Origin: Candidatus Finniella inopinata
GTDB lineage: Bacteria; Pseudomonadota; Alphaproteobacteria; Paracaedibacterales; CAIULA01
Direction: 5' to 3'
NCBI RefSeq assembly: GCF_004210305.1
Contig: NZ_SCFB01000005.1
Coordinates: 124,001 to 188,000 of the forward strand
Length of the DNA: 64,000 nt
Shown one piece after another: positions 45,970-56,696 of this stretch; within the stretch, counting starts at the first letter, position 1; every line of letters begins with the position of its first letter. The notes beneath the pieces are model-generated. The model saw only the letters and a list, made by a program, of their open reading frames with translations, was not told where the DNA came from and did not search any database. The position numbers and the translations under genes are program-made.

Positions 45970-47709
45970 TTAAGCACTTGTACCTGCCTCTAATTTCAAA
46001 GGAAACACTGTGTAAGTATTGTCGCCTCTAGCTTCTAACGCTTGTTGATATGCTAACAAAGCTGTTCGGAAATCTTTAAAACTCTGTTTGCCTGCATCAT
46101 CTAACGCTAGATAACTGAAGTCATCGGTAAGTTTTATCGAAGGTGCTGATGTGGCAAACGAAATATCCATATATTGATGGAATATATCAATGCTGGGGCG
46201 TTTGTTTATATCTCTGGGTACCTGAGAAGGGATCAGGTTATGCCATATACCATAATTAACTTCGATATTACCCACTATTTCATGCTCAACGGAAGCCGTA
46301 TAAATAAACGTAGTGATTAAACGTTGCAGGTTAGTTTTTGTTGGGCTTGCTGCGTAGTGCGTTATACCATTAGGTATGTATTGTTGTAACGCATTGAACC
46401 ACTGGCGAATTTGCGGGTCTTCAGACACGGCTGTATCGTTTGTGTAATAGACGTCAATATAATCACCAACATGCTTTTTGATAATGTTCCACAAACTTAT
46501 GGTGTTGTTGCCGTATTTATAATTTACAGTGCCCTCTTGTGCATCACCTGTGATTGTCATTCCACGGTTTGTCGTATTTCTTTCAATATCCATATTTTCA
46601 ATATTGAAGGATCCTATTTTTTGATTAATCAAATTTACAGCAGTTGGCCGATCATAACTGAAGAATACCGGGACGTAACTGCCAGCGTTGGCCATCAATA
46701 AGGGCGTGTTCATACTATTGACCGATAAAGTTGAATATTGATGAGGGTACATTAGTAAACGCAAAGGGTGGTTAGGTAATAGGTATCGGTTATTCACAGC
46801 ACAAAAAGTCCCAGCCACGATATAATGGGTATGCAGCAAGTGACGAACGACGGTCGTATCAGTCGACATTCCCATCAGCATAATTTTCTGCTTATGTTTC
46901 CATTCTTCGCCGGATGCCTTTGTGTAAATTTGTCCTTCATATTCTATGGATACAGTCTCCATCGAGTTTTGTTCAGGCACATATCGTAAAGTTGCTATAC
47001 CACCCAAACGTGATAGCCCCTCTTTCACAGGAAACTGGTAGTAATCAGATAAATTTATTTTATAAAGATTATTATCCGTTGCACTGGGCGTATGCTTAAT
47101 ATAAGCGCCTAAAGGCCCCTCCAAGGCTAGGGCACCTATAACGTCATTGCTTATTTGTCCCCTTTTTAAATCTGCAGGCATCGGCAGCAAGGGTAACAGA
47201 GCGGTATATTCGCTAGGAAATAAACTAGTTAATCGATCATTGCCGTCAGGAATCGAAGGTAAACCTGAACTTGCTGCAGGAAAATATTTTCGTAAGAAAC
47301 TGTAAAAAGCTACTTTTAGTTTCTGTGATGAACTATCTTCAGCCGTTGGTAAGGTCCTTGCTGTGTAAATACCGCTGAAAGGTAAAAGAGGGTTATGTGC
47401 TTGCCATGAAACAAGATCTGATCCAACTGCCGGTTCAGGTAACCGAGCTGTAGTCGCAGTATTAGATCCCAAAAATAAGCTTTGGTGCACTTTTGTCCAG
47501 ATGAATCGTTTAAACCGATAACCGCAAGGCAGGCTTATTGGTGATGTGTCTGCAGAAGTTGTATTTGCAGCTGATTCATTCCCTACAAGCTCAAATTTCC
47601 CTGTATTCTCTTGTACTGTTTGTAAGTCGTCTGGTTGGACGCTGGCAAAGGCAGGCAAACAAACCGATAACAAAGCCAAACTTGTTACAACATTTTTGAA
47701 TTGATGCAT
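45970..47709 (-). CDS. exported lipoxygenase
   Basis: 579 residues with signal peptide MHQFKNVVTSLALLSVCLPA. Lipoxygenases dioxygenate polyunsaturated fatty acids using non-haem iron. The first ligand pair, His290 and His295 (RHLLHTHYIVAG), is followed by NRYLLPNHPLRLLMYPHQYSTL, as in plant and bacterial enzymes; LWNIIKKHVGDYIDVYYTND also matches. The second motif, TASVEHEIVGN, gives His476, but the expected His-x3-Asn spacing is changed (Asn at +5). The chain ends in Ala rather than the canonical Ile. No PLAT domain. An exported enzyme could act on host lipids. Stands alone beside a palindromic repeat. Confidence 0.85.
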   Translation of the reverse strand: MHQFKNVVTSLALLSVCLPAFASVQPDDLQTVQENTGKFELVGNESAANTTSADTSPISLPCGYRFKRFIWTKVHQSLFLGSNTATTARLPEPAVGSDLVSWQAHNPLLPFSGIYTARTLPTAEDSSSQKLKVAFYSFLRKYFPAASSGLPSIPDGNDRLTSLFPSEYTALLPLLPMPADLKRGQISNDVIGALALEGPLGAYIKHTPSATDNNLYKINLSDYYQFPVKEGLSRLGGIATLRYVPEQNSMETVSIEYEGQIYTKASGEEWKHKQKIMLMGMSTDTTVVRHLLHTHYIVAGTFCAVNNRYLLPNHPLRLLMYPHQYSTLSVNSMNTPLLMANAGSYVPVFFSYDRPTAVNLINQKIGSFNIENMDIERNTTNRGMTITGDAQEGTVNYKYGNNTISLWNIIKKHVGDYIDVYYTNDTAVSEDPQIRQWFNALQQYIPNGITHYAASPTKTNLQRLITTFIYTASVEHEIVGNIEVNYGIWHNLIPSQVPRDINKRPSIDIFHQYMDISFATSAPSIKLTDDFSYLALDDAGKQSFKDFRTALLAYQQALEARGDNTYTVFPLKLEAGTSA

Positions 47710-47798
47710 TCTAAAAAATCCTATTATATTTCATTCTAAAATAATAGGGTTTAATAGTTTATTTTTTATTAACGGTATGTAGTATCTTTTCCTTAAAT

Positions 47799-50084
47799 CT
47801 AAGTCTTTGAACACTCTAAGGCATCAACTAAGGCCAAGGCTGTCATATCAACGATTCCTCGCACATTAATGGTGGGGGTTAAAATTTGAGCGCTGCCACG
47901 AATACCCATTAAAATGGGGCCGATGATTAATTCATTGCCTAAGGCGCGCGCCATTTTAAAGGAAATATTGGCAGCCTCTATGTTGGGCATGACGAGCAGA
48001 TTGGCTGGTCCTTGCAACTGAGAATTGGGGAAAATTTTCTGGCGAATATCAGGACACAGGGCCGCATCGGCATGCATTTCCCCTTCCACTTCTAACTCGG
48101 GTGCTACTTGTCGTAACATTTGCAAAACCGTTTGCATTTTGCGTGCAGAAGTACTGCGGGATGACCCAAAATTAGAATGAGAAATCAAGGCCACTTTCGG
48201 CGTTATACCAAACCGACGAATTTGCTGGGCCGACAATAATGTCATTTCCACCAATTGTTCCGCTGTTGGATCTATATTGATATAAGGGTCACAAATAAAC
48301 AAAGGCTGATGGTCCATCACCAACGCACACAGGGCGGCACAATGGCTAAATTGGGGTTGCACATCCAATATTTGCTGCAGCTGCCGGAAGTGATCAATAT
48401 AACGCCCGATAATGCCACAAATCAGGGTGTCGGCATCACCCAAGTGGACCATAAGGGCTGCGATGATTGTTGTGTTCGTGCGCACCAACGTTTTGGCTAC
48501 ATCGGCGGAAACACCTCGCCGTTCGGTTAAGCGATGATAAGTCGTCCAATAATGGTGATAACGGGGGTCATTATTGGGATCGACAACCTGATAGTCCTCG
48601 CCGGCTTTCAACCGCAGGCTTAATGCGTTAATGCGTCGTTGAATAATATCGGGACGGCCAACCAAGATGGGAAGACCTATTTTCTCGTCGCAAAGGGTTT
48701 GTACAGCTTGTAGAACCCGTTCTTCTTCCCCCTCGGCAAAGACGATACGTGTTGTGCGATGGCCTTGTTGTTTTGCTGTGGCAAAGACAGGTTGCATGAC
48801 TTGACTTGACCCATAAATGAAGGCCTGCAGATGTTCCCGATAAGCCACCATGTCTTTTATGGGTCGGGTGGCAACGCCTGTGTCCATAGCGGCTTGTGCG
48901 ACGACGAAGGCCAGTTCCACAAATAAACGCGGGTCAAATGGTTTGGGAACGATAAAGTCTGGACCAAAACTGTGGATCTCTCCATTATAGGCGTTTGAGA
49001 CAATATCAGAACTTTCGGCCTGGGCTAATTTAGCAATCGCTTTAACGCAGGCAATTTTCATTTCTTGGTTAATAGTGGTTGCACCCACGTCCAAGGCCCC
49101 CCGAAAGATATAGGGAAAGCAGACAGCGTTATTGACTTGGTTGGGATAATCAGATCGCCCCGTTGCCACAATGGCATCGTTTCTGACCTGGGCGACTAGG
49201 GGTGGAAGAATCTCAGGGTCAGGATTGGCTAATGCTAAAATCAACGGCCTTGGGGCCATGGTCGCCACCATTTCGGGCGTCAGGACGTTGGCAACCGATA
49301 ATCCTAAAAAGATATCGGCACCTTCAATGGCGTCTGATAAATGACGATGATGGGTGTCTTGGGCGTAGAGTCCTTTCGAATCATCTTCTATGCCTTCTCG
49401 TCCTTCAAATACAACGCCTTTACTGTCGGTTATCGTGACGTTCTCACGCTTTAGACCCAGGTCAAGTAACAAGTCTAGGCAAGCGAGGGCAGCGGCCCCG
49501 GCACCAGATGTTACAAGACGCACTTGATCAATTTTCTTATCCAAAAGTTCTAAGCCATTCAAAATGGCTGCCCCAACCGTAATCGCGGTACCATGTTGAT
49601 CATCATGAAAGACGGGAATTTTCAGGCGTTCTTTTAATTTCTTTTCAATATAAAAACATTCGGGGGCCTTGATATCCTCTAGGTTAATGCCACCAAAAGT
49701 TGGCTCCAACGCTGCGATGATATCAACTAATTTGTCTGGGTCTGCTTCATTAATTTCTATGTCGAATGCATCTATGTCAGCAAACTTTTTAAAAAGAATC
49801 GCCTTGCCTTCCATGACTGGTTTTGAAGCCAAAGGACCAATGTTACCCAAACCCAAAACGGCTGTGCCATTCGTAATCACCGCAATTAAATTGGAACGGG
49901 CCGTCAGTTCAGCCGCTTGGCTGGGGTCCTTAAAGATTGCTCGACAGGGCTCTGCTACGCCTGGTGAATAAGCCAAGGCTAAATCATGGCGGTCCGCCAA
50001 GGGTTTTATTGGAACAATTGCCAATTTTCCATAGGGGCGGCGACGGTGATAGGCTAAGGACTGTTGATAAATATCACGGGGCAT
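47799..50084 (-). CDS. maeB: NADP-dependent malic enzyme with phosphotransacetylase-like domain
   Basis: About 761 residues from the ATG at 50084, chosen because the upstream alternative at 50123 lies inside a terminator. Converts malate to pyruvate with NADPH. Malic-enzyme half (~1-420): [40 protein letters not shown]. The second half (~430-760) resembles phosphotransacetylase ([15 protein letters not shown] ... ALISHSNFG) and is usually regulatory. This fusion is normal in proteobacterial MaeB. Confidence 0.96.
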   Translation of the reverse strand: MPRDIYQQSLAYHRRRPYGKLAIVPIKPLADRHDLALAYSPGVAEPCRAIFKDPSQAAELTARSNLIAVITNGTAVLGLGNIGPLASKPVMEGKAILFKKFADIDAFDIEINEADPDKLVDIIAALEPTFGGINLEDIKAPECFYIEKKLKERLKIPVFHDDQHGTAITVGAAILNGLELLDKKIDQVRLVTSGAGAAALACLDLLLDLGLKRENVTITDSKGVVFEGREGIEDDSKGLYAQDTHHRHLSDAIEGADIFLGLSVANVLTPEMVATMAPRPLILALANPDPEILPPLVAQVRNDAIVATGRSDYPNQVNNAVCFPYIFRGALDVGATTINQEMKIACVKAIAKLAQAESSDIVSNAYNGEIHSFGPDFIVPKPFDPRLFVELAFVVAQAAMDTGVATRPIKDMVAYREHLQAFIYGSSQVMQPVFATAKQQGHRTTRIVFAEGEEERVLQAVQTLCDEKIGLPILVGRPDIIQRRINALSLRLKAGEDYQVVDPNNDPRYHHYWTTYHRLTERRGVSADVAKTLVRTNTTIIAALMVHLGDADTLICGIIGRYIDHFRQLQQILDVQPQFSHCAALCALVMDHQPLFICDPYINIDPTAEQLVEMTLLSAQQIRRFGITPKVALISHSNFGSSRSTSARKMQTVLQMLRQVAPELEVEGEMHADAALCPDIRQKIFPNSQLQGPANLLVMPNIEAANISFKMARALGNELIIGPILMGIRGSAQILTPTINVRGIVDMTALALVDALECSKT

Positions 50085-50107
50085 AGAAAACACTCTCATA
50101 ATGGTAT

Positions 50108-50143
50108 AAAAAAAAGGCGGCACAGGAAACTTCCGGTACCGCC
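50108..50143 (-). terminator. Rho-independent terminator behind the parvulin gene
   Basis: On the minus strand GGCGGTACCGGAAG and CTTCCTGTGCCGCC-type arms (GGCGGTACCGGAAG/TTTCCTGTGCCGCC) form a GC-rich stem followed by eight T. It separates the foldase gene from maeB. Confidence 0.88.
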
Positions 50144-50163
50144 CTTATTCAAAAGCTTAGAAC

Positions 50164-52131
50164 TTAAGCAGCAGGCGCTGCTGTTGGGGCTTTTGGCTCT
50201 GTTGTTGCCGGAGCAGGTTGTGCGCTAGGAGCAGCAGCAGGAGCGGTCGGTGCAGCTGCAGCAGCTTTCTCAACCAAAGGCTGACCGTTTAGATCAAACT
50301 TTTTGACTGTCACTTGCTTTCGAAGATCTGCTAATACCTTAACGCTTAGCTCAGCTGAGATGACTTTTGTGAGTTCGGCTCTGGCTTCCTCAAGTTTCGG
50401 CGGTTCGATTGCCCGTTTGTCTTCAACGCGAACGATGCTGTATCCCACATCGCCGACCTGAATGGCTTCAGGCAACAAGGTCGCTTTAGCAGCCTTGAAA
50501 ACCTTATCTGCGAATTCTTTTGGTAAGTCGTTGCGACGAACGTATCCTAGATCACCGTTATTGGCTTTGCTTTGGTCGTCGACAGAGTAAGTCTTGACCA
50601 TTTCTTCGAAACTGGCTCCTGACTTCAAAGCTTTCATAACTTTAAGGGCATCTTCTTTTGATTTAACCAAAATATGACGGAGGCGGATTTCCATTTCATT
50701 CTTTGGCATCATTTTCAAAAGTTGTTGATACTTAGCGTTGATCATGTCTGGTGTGATTAACTTGGCCACTTCTTGTTCCAGATAGAACTTCTGTGTCAAA
50801 GCCTCTTTCGCATCCGCAATTTTTTTCAACACAGCTGGATCTTTATCCATACCCGCCTTGCGAGCCTCTGCTGAAATCAACTTCATATCAATAACGCGAT
50901 TCAATAAAGGTTCGAACACTTTATCAAAAGGAACTTCCTTCAGTTGAGGTGGCAACGAGATCATGCTTTCCTTAAGATCCGCGATTTTAACTTTTTCGCC
51001 ATCTTTAAATTCAGCTACGACCATGTTGTCCTCAAGGGTCTTCAGGTCAACGCTTGGTTGATCTGATGTCTTTTCTCCCTTAGCTTCAGCTTCGGCTTCT
51101 GCCTTTCTTTGTTCAGGAGTTTTTTCAACCAATGGTTTTCCATCAAGGCCAGTCTTTTTTACGCCACTGTCTGCTCTTAGCTTTTCAATGACTTTAACGG
51201 CATATTCAGGGCTGACAGCCTTAAAGATTTCATCACGAACTTTCTTGAATTCAGGCGGCGTTACTGGACGTTTATCATCCACACGGATAACACTGTAACC
51301 AACCTCACCAATTTTCATAGCTTCTGTAACAACCGAACCTTTTTCTGCTTTAAAGGCCAATTCAGCAAAATCTTTTGGCAGCTCTTCTTTGCGGACATAC
51401 CCAAGATCACCACCTTTTTCTTTTGATTCAGTATCCAGTGATTTTTCCAAAAGCGTCTCGAACTTGGTGCCGGCTTTCAACTGCTTTAGAATGTCGGCTG
51501 CTTCTTCCTTTGTTTTGATTAGAATATGACTGAGCTTGATTTCCATTTGGTCTTTTGGAATCATCTTCAGCAATTCTTGATACTTTTCTTGAAGGACAGC
51601 ATCGGTGACTAATTTCTCAATTTCTTTATCCAAATAAGATTTTTGAATCAGGGCTTCTTGAGCCTCAGCAATGCGCTTTAAAACTTCAAGATTTTTATCA
51701 ATGCCAGCTTTACGAGCAGCATCTAACAATATTCTTGTGTCAACCAAACGATTCAACAAGGGCTCATAGATTTTCTCTAAACCGGTTTCTTGTAATTGGG
51801 TTGGAAGACTTGAAAAAACTTTTTTCACATCTTTCAACGTAATTTTTTCACCGCTAGAAAATTCAGCAACAATTTTTTTCGCATCGGGATCCGTTGATTC
51901 ATCCTCTTTTGGTGCAGGCGCAGCCTCTGGTGTTGATACGACTTCAGGCTTTGGAGCCTCAGTCGTTACGGGCGCGGGAGGCACCTGTTCCTTTTTAGGA
52001 GCTTCTTGCTTTTCAGGGACAGGGGCTGGAGTTGGCGTTTCAGTGGTCGGTTTTGGTTGCTTAAAAAAGAAAAACCATCCGACCAGCGCAGCTACTAATA
52101 CCACTACGCCTAAAGTCATTTTAGATTTCAT
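50164..52131 (-). CDS. membrane-anchored foldase with two SurA-N/parvulin units
   Basis: 655 residues. An uncleaved-looking N-terminal helix (MTLGVVVLVAALVGWFFFF) anchors a Pro/Glu-rich linker (~25-75). Then the same ~270-residue unit occurs twice: a helical SurA/PrsA-like chaperone part (LLNRLVDTRILLDAARKAG; LLNRVIDMKLISAEARKAG) and a parvulin rotamase domain (KLSHILIKTKEEA ... GGDLGYVRKEELPKDFAE; RLRHILVKSKEDA ... NGDLGYVRRNDLPKEFAD). It ends in an Ala/Pro tail. It likely folds exported proteins on the periplasmic face. It has its own terminator, and its promoter lies in the region shared with the divergent secA. Confidence 0.9.
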   Translation of the reverse strand: MKSKMTLGVVVLVAALVGWFFFFKQPKPTTETPTPAPVPEKQEAPKKEQVPPAPVTTEAPKPEVVSTPEAAPAPKEDESTDPDAKKIVAEFSSGEKITLKDVKKVFSSLPTQLQETGLEKIYEPLLNRLVDTRILLDAARKAGIDKNLEVLKRIAEAQEALIQKSYLDKEIEKLVTDAVLQEKYQELLKMIPKDQMEIKLSHILIKTKEEAADILKQLKAGTKFETLLEKSLDTESKEKGGDLGYVRKEELPKDFAELAFKAEKGSVVTEAMKIGEVGYSVIRVDDKRPVTPPEFKKVRDEIFKAVSPEYAVKVIEKLRADSGVKKTGLDGKPLVEKTPEQRKAEAEAEAKGEKTSDQPSVDLKTLEDNMVVAEFKDGEKVKIADLKESMISLPPQLKEVPFDKVFEPLLNRVIDMKLISAEARKAGMDKDPAVLKKIADAKEALTQKFYLEQEVAKLITPDMINAKYQQLLKMMPKNEMEIRLRHILVKSKEDALKVMKALKSGASFEEMVKTYSVDDQSKANNGDLGYVRRNDLPKEFADKVFKAAKATLLPEAIQVGDVGYSIVRVEDKRAIEPPKLEEARAELTKVISAELSVKVLADLRKQVTVKKFDLNGQPLVEKAAAAAPTAPAAAPSAQPAPATTEPKAPTAAPAA

Positions 52132-52350
52132 AACGGGTCCTTGATGTTAATTAATACTGTTTGAGTACGATAAAATAAGAATTTTATCAAGCTCACTTTA
52201 CACTACCCCTATTATATGCGCAGCATCTAGAAAAATTACAACAATCAAAAATATGGAATTGTCATTCTTTTTCCTATAATCTTATTAACATAGTGGTGGA
52301 TTATATCCATTTTCCCCCTCAACATTAATTTTTGGTTCTAGGATTCTTGA

Positions 52351-55086
52351 ATGCTTGCGTCTGTTTTGAAAAAAGTTTTTGGCTCAGCTAACGATCGTAT
52401 CGTTAAAAAATATGATAAAATCGCCAAGCAAATTGGATTGTTAGAATCCTCAGTAATTAACCTCACCGATCAGGAATTACAAGATCGAACACGCGTCTTT
52501 AAAGAACGTGTTGCTAATGGTGAGACGCTTGACTCCCTTATGCCAGAGGCCTTTGCAACGGTTCGCGAAGCGGCCAAGCGTGTTTTAGGAATGCGCCCTT
52601 TCGATGTGCAGTTGGTGGGTGGTATGGTTTTACATAATGGCACGATTGCTGAAATGAAGACGGGTGAAGGTAAGACTTTAATGGCCACCTTGCCTGTATA
52701 CCTGAATGCCCTTAGTGGTAAGGGCGTTCACTTGGTAACCGTAAATGACTATCTGGCCCAACGTGATGCCGCCTGGATGGGCAAAATTTATGAATTTTTG
52801 GGTTTAACAGTTGGCTGTGTTGTTCATGGATTAAGTGATGACCAGCGCCGCCGGGCCTATGGGGCTGATGTCACCTATGGTACGAACCATGAATTTGGAT
52901 TTGACTATTTGCGGGATAACATGAAGTTCCGATTGGGTGAAATGGTGATGCGTCCCTTCAATTATGCAATCGTTGACGAAGTTGACAGTATTTTGATCGA
53001 TGAAGCCCGTACCCCGCTGATCATTTCAGGCCCTGCCGAGGATTCATCCGATCTTTACCAAAAAATTGATGAATTAATTCCAACTTTAATTGAAACCGAT
53101 TACGAAAAAGATGAAAAGCAAAGATCTGTAACCTTAACAGAAGCTGGCGTTGAGAAACTGGAACAGTTGTTATTCCAAAAAAATCTTATAAAAGGTAATG
53201 GACTTTACGATGTTCAGAATATGAGCGTTGTTCACCATGTGAACTCGGCTCTAAGAGCCCACAAGCTTTATAGCCGGGATGTTGATTACATCGTTAAAAA
53301 TGATCAAGTTATCATCATTGATGAATTTACCGGTCGTATGATGGAAGGTCGGCGATTCTCAGAAGGCTTGCACCAGGCGTTAGAGGCCAAAGAAAAAGTT
53401 ACGGTCGAGATGGAAAACCAAACGTTGGCATCGATTACGTACCAAAACTTTTTCCGACTGTATCCCAAATTGTCTGGGATGGCGGGTACGGCGGTGACCG
53501 AAGCTGACGAGTTTGAAGAAATTTATAACCTGCAAGCCATCGAAATTCCACCGAATGTTCGGGTTGCCCGCCTTGACCATGATGACGAGGTTTATTTGAC
53601 GGCCAGGGAGAAATATGCTGCCGTCATTGAGCAAATCAAAGATTGCCAAGGTCGCAAGCAGCCGGTTTTGGTTGGTACCACCAGTATTGAACGATCTGAA
53701 TTTTTGTCAGGCCTTTTAAAAGAGCACAAAATTCCTCATCAGGTTTTGAACGCCCGGTATCATGATCAAGAGGCTTTGATCATCGCTGATGCCGGTTGTT
53801 CAGGGGCTGTGACCATTGCCACAAACATGGCAGGTCGCGGTACCGATATTAAACTGGGTGGTAATTTGGAAATGCGCGTAGAGCGTGAACTAAAGGATAT
53901 GCCATGGGGCCCAGAACGTGACCAGAGAATTGCTGCTATCAAGGCAGAGATTGATATGGATGAAGAGCGCGTCAAAAAAGCTGGCGGATTATATGTGATT
54001 GGAACGGAACGCCATGAGAGCCGGCGTATCGATAATCAATTGCGTGGTCGTTCTGGGCGTCAAGGTGATCCAGGTGGTTCTAAATTCTTCATTTCCTTAG
54101 AAGATGATTTGATGCGTATTTTTGGGTCTGAACGGCTTGACCCAATGCTGCGCAAGTTGGGTGTCAAAGAAAACGAAGCCATCTCTCATACCTGGATTAC
54201 GAAAGCTTTGGAACGGGCCCAACATAAGGTGGAAGCGCGTAACTTTGATATTCGTAAACATTTGTTGAAATATGACGATGTCATGAATGATCAGCGTAAA
54301 ATTATTTATGAACAGCGCCGCGATCTTATGAAATTGGATTCTATCGAGGAAATGACCAAGGCTATTACAGACGAAGTTATTGCTGAGACGGTTCAATTCC
54401 ATGCGCCGGCTGAAGTTTTGCCAGATCAATGGGATTTGAAAGGTTTCCATGCAGAGATCACCCGTTTGTTTGGTTTGGATTTACCTTTGCAGTCATGGAT
54501 TGATGAAGAGACTGTTAACCCCGCTGAGATTGAAAAAAGGATCCATCAAAAACTAAAAGAAAAAATGGATGCCAAAGTCGAGGCTTATGGTCCTGAGATG
54601 ATGCGATCGGCTGAGAAAACATTACTGCTAAGGATATTGGATCAGTCCTGGAAGGATCACTTGTTGAGCTTGGATCATTTGCGTCAAGGCATCAACCTTA
54701 GGGCTTATGCGCAAAGCAATCCGTTGAACGAATATAAACGCGAAGCATTTAACTTGTTTCAATACATGATGGCAAAACTAAAAAGTGATTTCGTCGTTGT
54801 TTTGTCGCATTTCGATTTGAAATTGTCTGATAATACCAGTTTGGACAGCATCTTAGAGCCGTCAATTAATTTTGATGCGCTGGAGGAGATGACGCCTGAG
54901 GACTGGGCAGGGGGCGGGAGCAGCCCAGAAGAGGCTGCGGTCCAACGGCTCCCAAGGAAGACACGGAATGTAGCGGATATTGACTCCCAAAACCCAGATA
55001 CGTGGGGGCGTATTCAGCGAAATGCAGCTTGCCCCTGTGGCTCAGATAAAAAATACAAGCATTGCCATGGAATAATTGGGGGCTAG
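52351..55086 (+). CDS. secA: preprotein translocase ATPase SecA
   Basis: 911 residues. Drives exported proteins through SecYEG. Walker [32 protein letters not shown] (Walker B region), [13 protein letters not shown] and the motif VI segment [12 protein letters not shown] are present. The C-terminal zinc-binding tail [14 protein letters not shown], which contacts SecB and lipids, is intact. Divergent from the parvulin foldase gene, so two export-pathway genes share one promoter region (52132-52350). Confidence 0.98.
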   Translation: MLASVLKKVFGSANDRIVKKYDKIAKQIGLLESSVINLTDQELQDRTRVFKERVANGETLDSLMPEAFATVREAAKRVLGMRPFDVQLVGGMVLHNGTIAEMKTGEGKTLMATLPVYLNALSGKGVHLVTVNDYLAQRDAAWMGKIYEFLGLTVGCVVHGLSDDQRRRAYGADVTYGTNHEFGFDYLRDNMKFRLGEMVMRPFNYAIVDEVDSILIDEARTPLIISGPAEDSSDLYQKIDELIPTLIETDYEKDEKQRSVTLTEAGVEKLEQLLFQKNLIKGNGLYDVQNMSVVHHVNSALRAHKLYSRDVDYIVKNDQVIIIDEFTGRMMEGRRFSEGLHQALEAKEKVTVEMENQTLASITYQNFFRLYPKLSGMAGTAVTEADEFEEIYNLQAIEIPPNVRVARLDHDDEVYLTAREKYAAVIEQIKDCQGRKQPVLVGTTSIERSEFLSGLLKEHKIPHQVLNARYHDQEALIIADAGCSGAVTIATNMAGRGTDIKLGGNLEMRVERELKDMPWGPERDQRIAAIKAEIDMDEERVKKAGGLYVIGTERHESRRIDNQLRGRSGRQGDPGGSKFFISLEDDLMRIFGSERLDPMLRKLGVKENEAISHTWITKALERAQHKVEARNFDIRKHLLKYDDVMNDQRKIIYEQRRDLMKLDSIEEMTKAITDEVIAETVQFHAPAEVLPDQWDLKGFHAEITRLFGLDLPLQSWIDEETVNPAEIEKRIHQKLKEKMDAKVEAYGPEMMRSAEKTLLLRILDQSWKDHLLSLDHLRQGINLRAYAQSNPLNEYKREAFNLFQYMMAKLKSDFVVVLSHFDLKLSDNTSLDSILEPSINFDALEEMTPEDWAGGGSSPEEAAVQRLPRKTRNVADIDSQNPDTWGRIQRNAACPCGSDKKYKHCHGIIGG

Positions 55087-55104
55087 AGAGTTTTTCTCTT
55101 AACT

Positions 55105-56487
55105 TTACGAAGAAGGCAAATGATTTTTTGTGCTGAACTCAAAATGCTTCTCTAGTAGCATTTCAAGCCTCTTCACATCGAATGGTTTGGATAAAACGCC
55201 ATCCATTCCAGTCTCTGCAGGGGTTTGAGGGGTGCCTGATATTGAAATAGTGCGAGGAGCATTGGTTTGAGGTGGTGTTCTAGCAAGGATTTTTTTTGTC
55301 AGTTCTATGCCGTCAATCTCATCTTTTTTATCTTTTTTGCCGCCTAAATTCGTATCCATAAAAATTAAAGAACAAGGGATCTTTCCGGTAAAATTAAGCG
55401 CTTCTTCGGCAGTCGCCACACTTTCCACATGTTCTAGGCCCAATCCTTTGCATTGACGCTGAAGCATTTTACGTCCAATTGGATCGTCGTCTACAATCAG
55501 TACCTGCATATGCTGTTTATCAGCGCGCAGTTTAACAATCGGACTTGTGGAAACAGAAACACTTTCCGTGAATGTGACGGGGACTGTAAACCAGAATGTT
55601 GAGCCTTTTCCAAGGCCTTCACTACAACCACTTATTTCTCCCCCCATGCTTTCAACCAGTGTTTTACAACTGTTCAGCCCAATCCCTGACCCACTCTGTT
55701 TCGTGGTTTTTTCGCGAGAGCCTTCTTTGAATAATGACCCTTGTATGAATTGGGGTGACATACCAATCCCTGTATCTGTGACTGAAAATTTTGCCCTCCA
55801 TTGGTCGTTTTTCTGATCTGTTTCAATTTCAAGGCTTACTTTAGGGCTTTTGCTTTCTGCCGAATAAAGCATGGCGTTTTTCATGAGATTGTAGAGAATC
55901 CTTTTAATCATTGAAGAGTGTGTTTCTTGCGTTAAGACAAACTTTTTTAATTTTTCAGGCAGAATATAAGTAAAATCAATCTCAAATAGCTTTGCTAAAA
56001 GAGAGCAACACGTTAAGGAAGATTCTGTTAAATTAAATAGGTCTCCTAATGATTCTTTTGTTTGCCTGATAGATCCGTCGGGCATTTTAAATGCCTTTTC
56101 AAGCATGTCTTTCAAGTCGTTGAAATTGTTCTGAAGACCTGAGATAGCTAAAGGATCATGGCTGTTTGTTTTTAAACAGCTAAAAGCAAATTCCATATCG
56201 TTTAAGCAGTGTCTTGCATCATGCAATAAGCCCTTAATGTTATCGTCATGGGGTTTATCAGGGGGAAAATTTAAATCAAGTTGAGCCACGATGTCAGGAA
56301 TGGGACTGTCTCGGTTGAAATCAGCAGATTCAATAAAAGTCCCAAGTTTGCTTAAGGTAGAATGTAAAGCTGAGGGGTTTTCCGAAAGTGCATTTTGTAA
56401 ATCTTTCTCTTCAGCTAAAGGAAGAGTAGCTGCCTTTAAAATATCGGACCCTGTCAAAATGAATAAAATAATAAATAGCTTCTTCAT
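55105..56487 (-). CDS. histidine kinase/receiver hybrid with a signal peptide
   Basis: 460 residues. The N-terminus MKKLFIILFILTGSDILKA looks like a cleavable signal peptide, and no other membrane helix exists. Next come ~60 unrecognised residues, a dimerisation helix with the phospho-acceptor candidate His89 (GLLHDARH), and an ATPase domain: N-box NLMKNAMLYS (Asn200/204), G1 DTGIGM (Asp238), G2 GSGIGL (266-271). A receiver domain follows with phospho-acceptor Asp378 (IFMDTN) and Lys434 (LSKPFD). All catalytic residues are intact, so it appears active, yet ATP is absent from the periplasm. It may be exported to the host cell, or the N-terminus may act as a plain anchor. Confidence 0.85.
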   Translation of the reverse strand: MKKLFIILFILTGSDILKAATLPLAEEKDLQNALSENPSALHSTLSKLGTFIESADFNRDSPIPDIVAQLDLNFPPDKPHDDNIKGLLHDARHCLNDMEFAFSCLKTNSHDPLAISGLQNNFNDLKDMLEKAFKMPDGSIRQTKESLGDLFNLTESSLTCCSLLAKLFEIDFTYILPEKLKKFVLTQETHSSMIKRILYNLMKNAMLYSAESKSPKVSLEIETDQKNDQWRAKFSVTDTGIGMSPQFIQGSLFKEGSREKTTKQSGSGIGLNSCKTLVESMGGEISGCSEGLGKGSTFWFTVPVTFTESVSVSTSPIVKLRADKQHMQVLIVDDDPIGRKMLQRQCKGLGLEHVESVATAEEALNFTGKIPCSLIFMDTNLGGKKDKKDEIDGIELTKKILARTPPQTNAPRTISISGTPQTPAETGMDGVLSKPFDVKRLEMLLEKHFEFSTKNHLPSS

Positions 56488-56696
56488 GGCAAAATAATCC
56501 TATTTAAATTCCAAGCATCTTATAATATGGTTCTCAATGTTTAATAAATAGTTAAAGAAGGTCTTTAATATCTTCTAAATGTTTGCGATCTGAAAACGGT
56601 ATAAATGCCACGAACACGGTAAAAAGATTAGATTCACAGAGGTCTAGGAATCTGTTAATTCTTAGTTAGTTTTCTCAATGAAGAGTAGCCTTTTAT

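Noticed and set aside
45693..46031. 112-codon open frame reading VIPAKAGIQ...LDPRLRGGDKRG
   Set aside because: It is a translation of the palindromic repeat at 45831-45896 and flanks; such frames occur wherever the element lies and are not genes.
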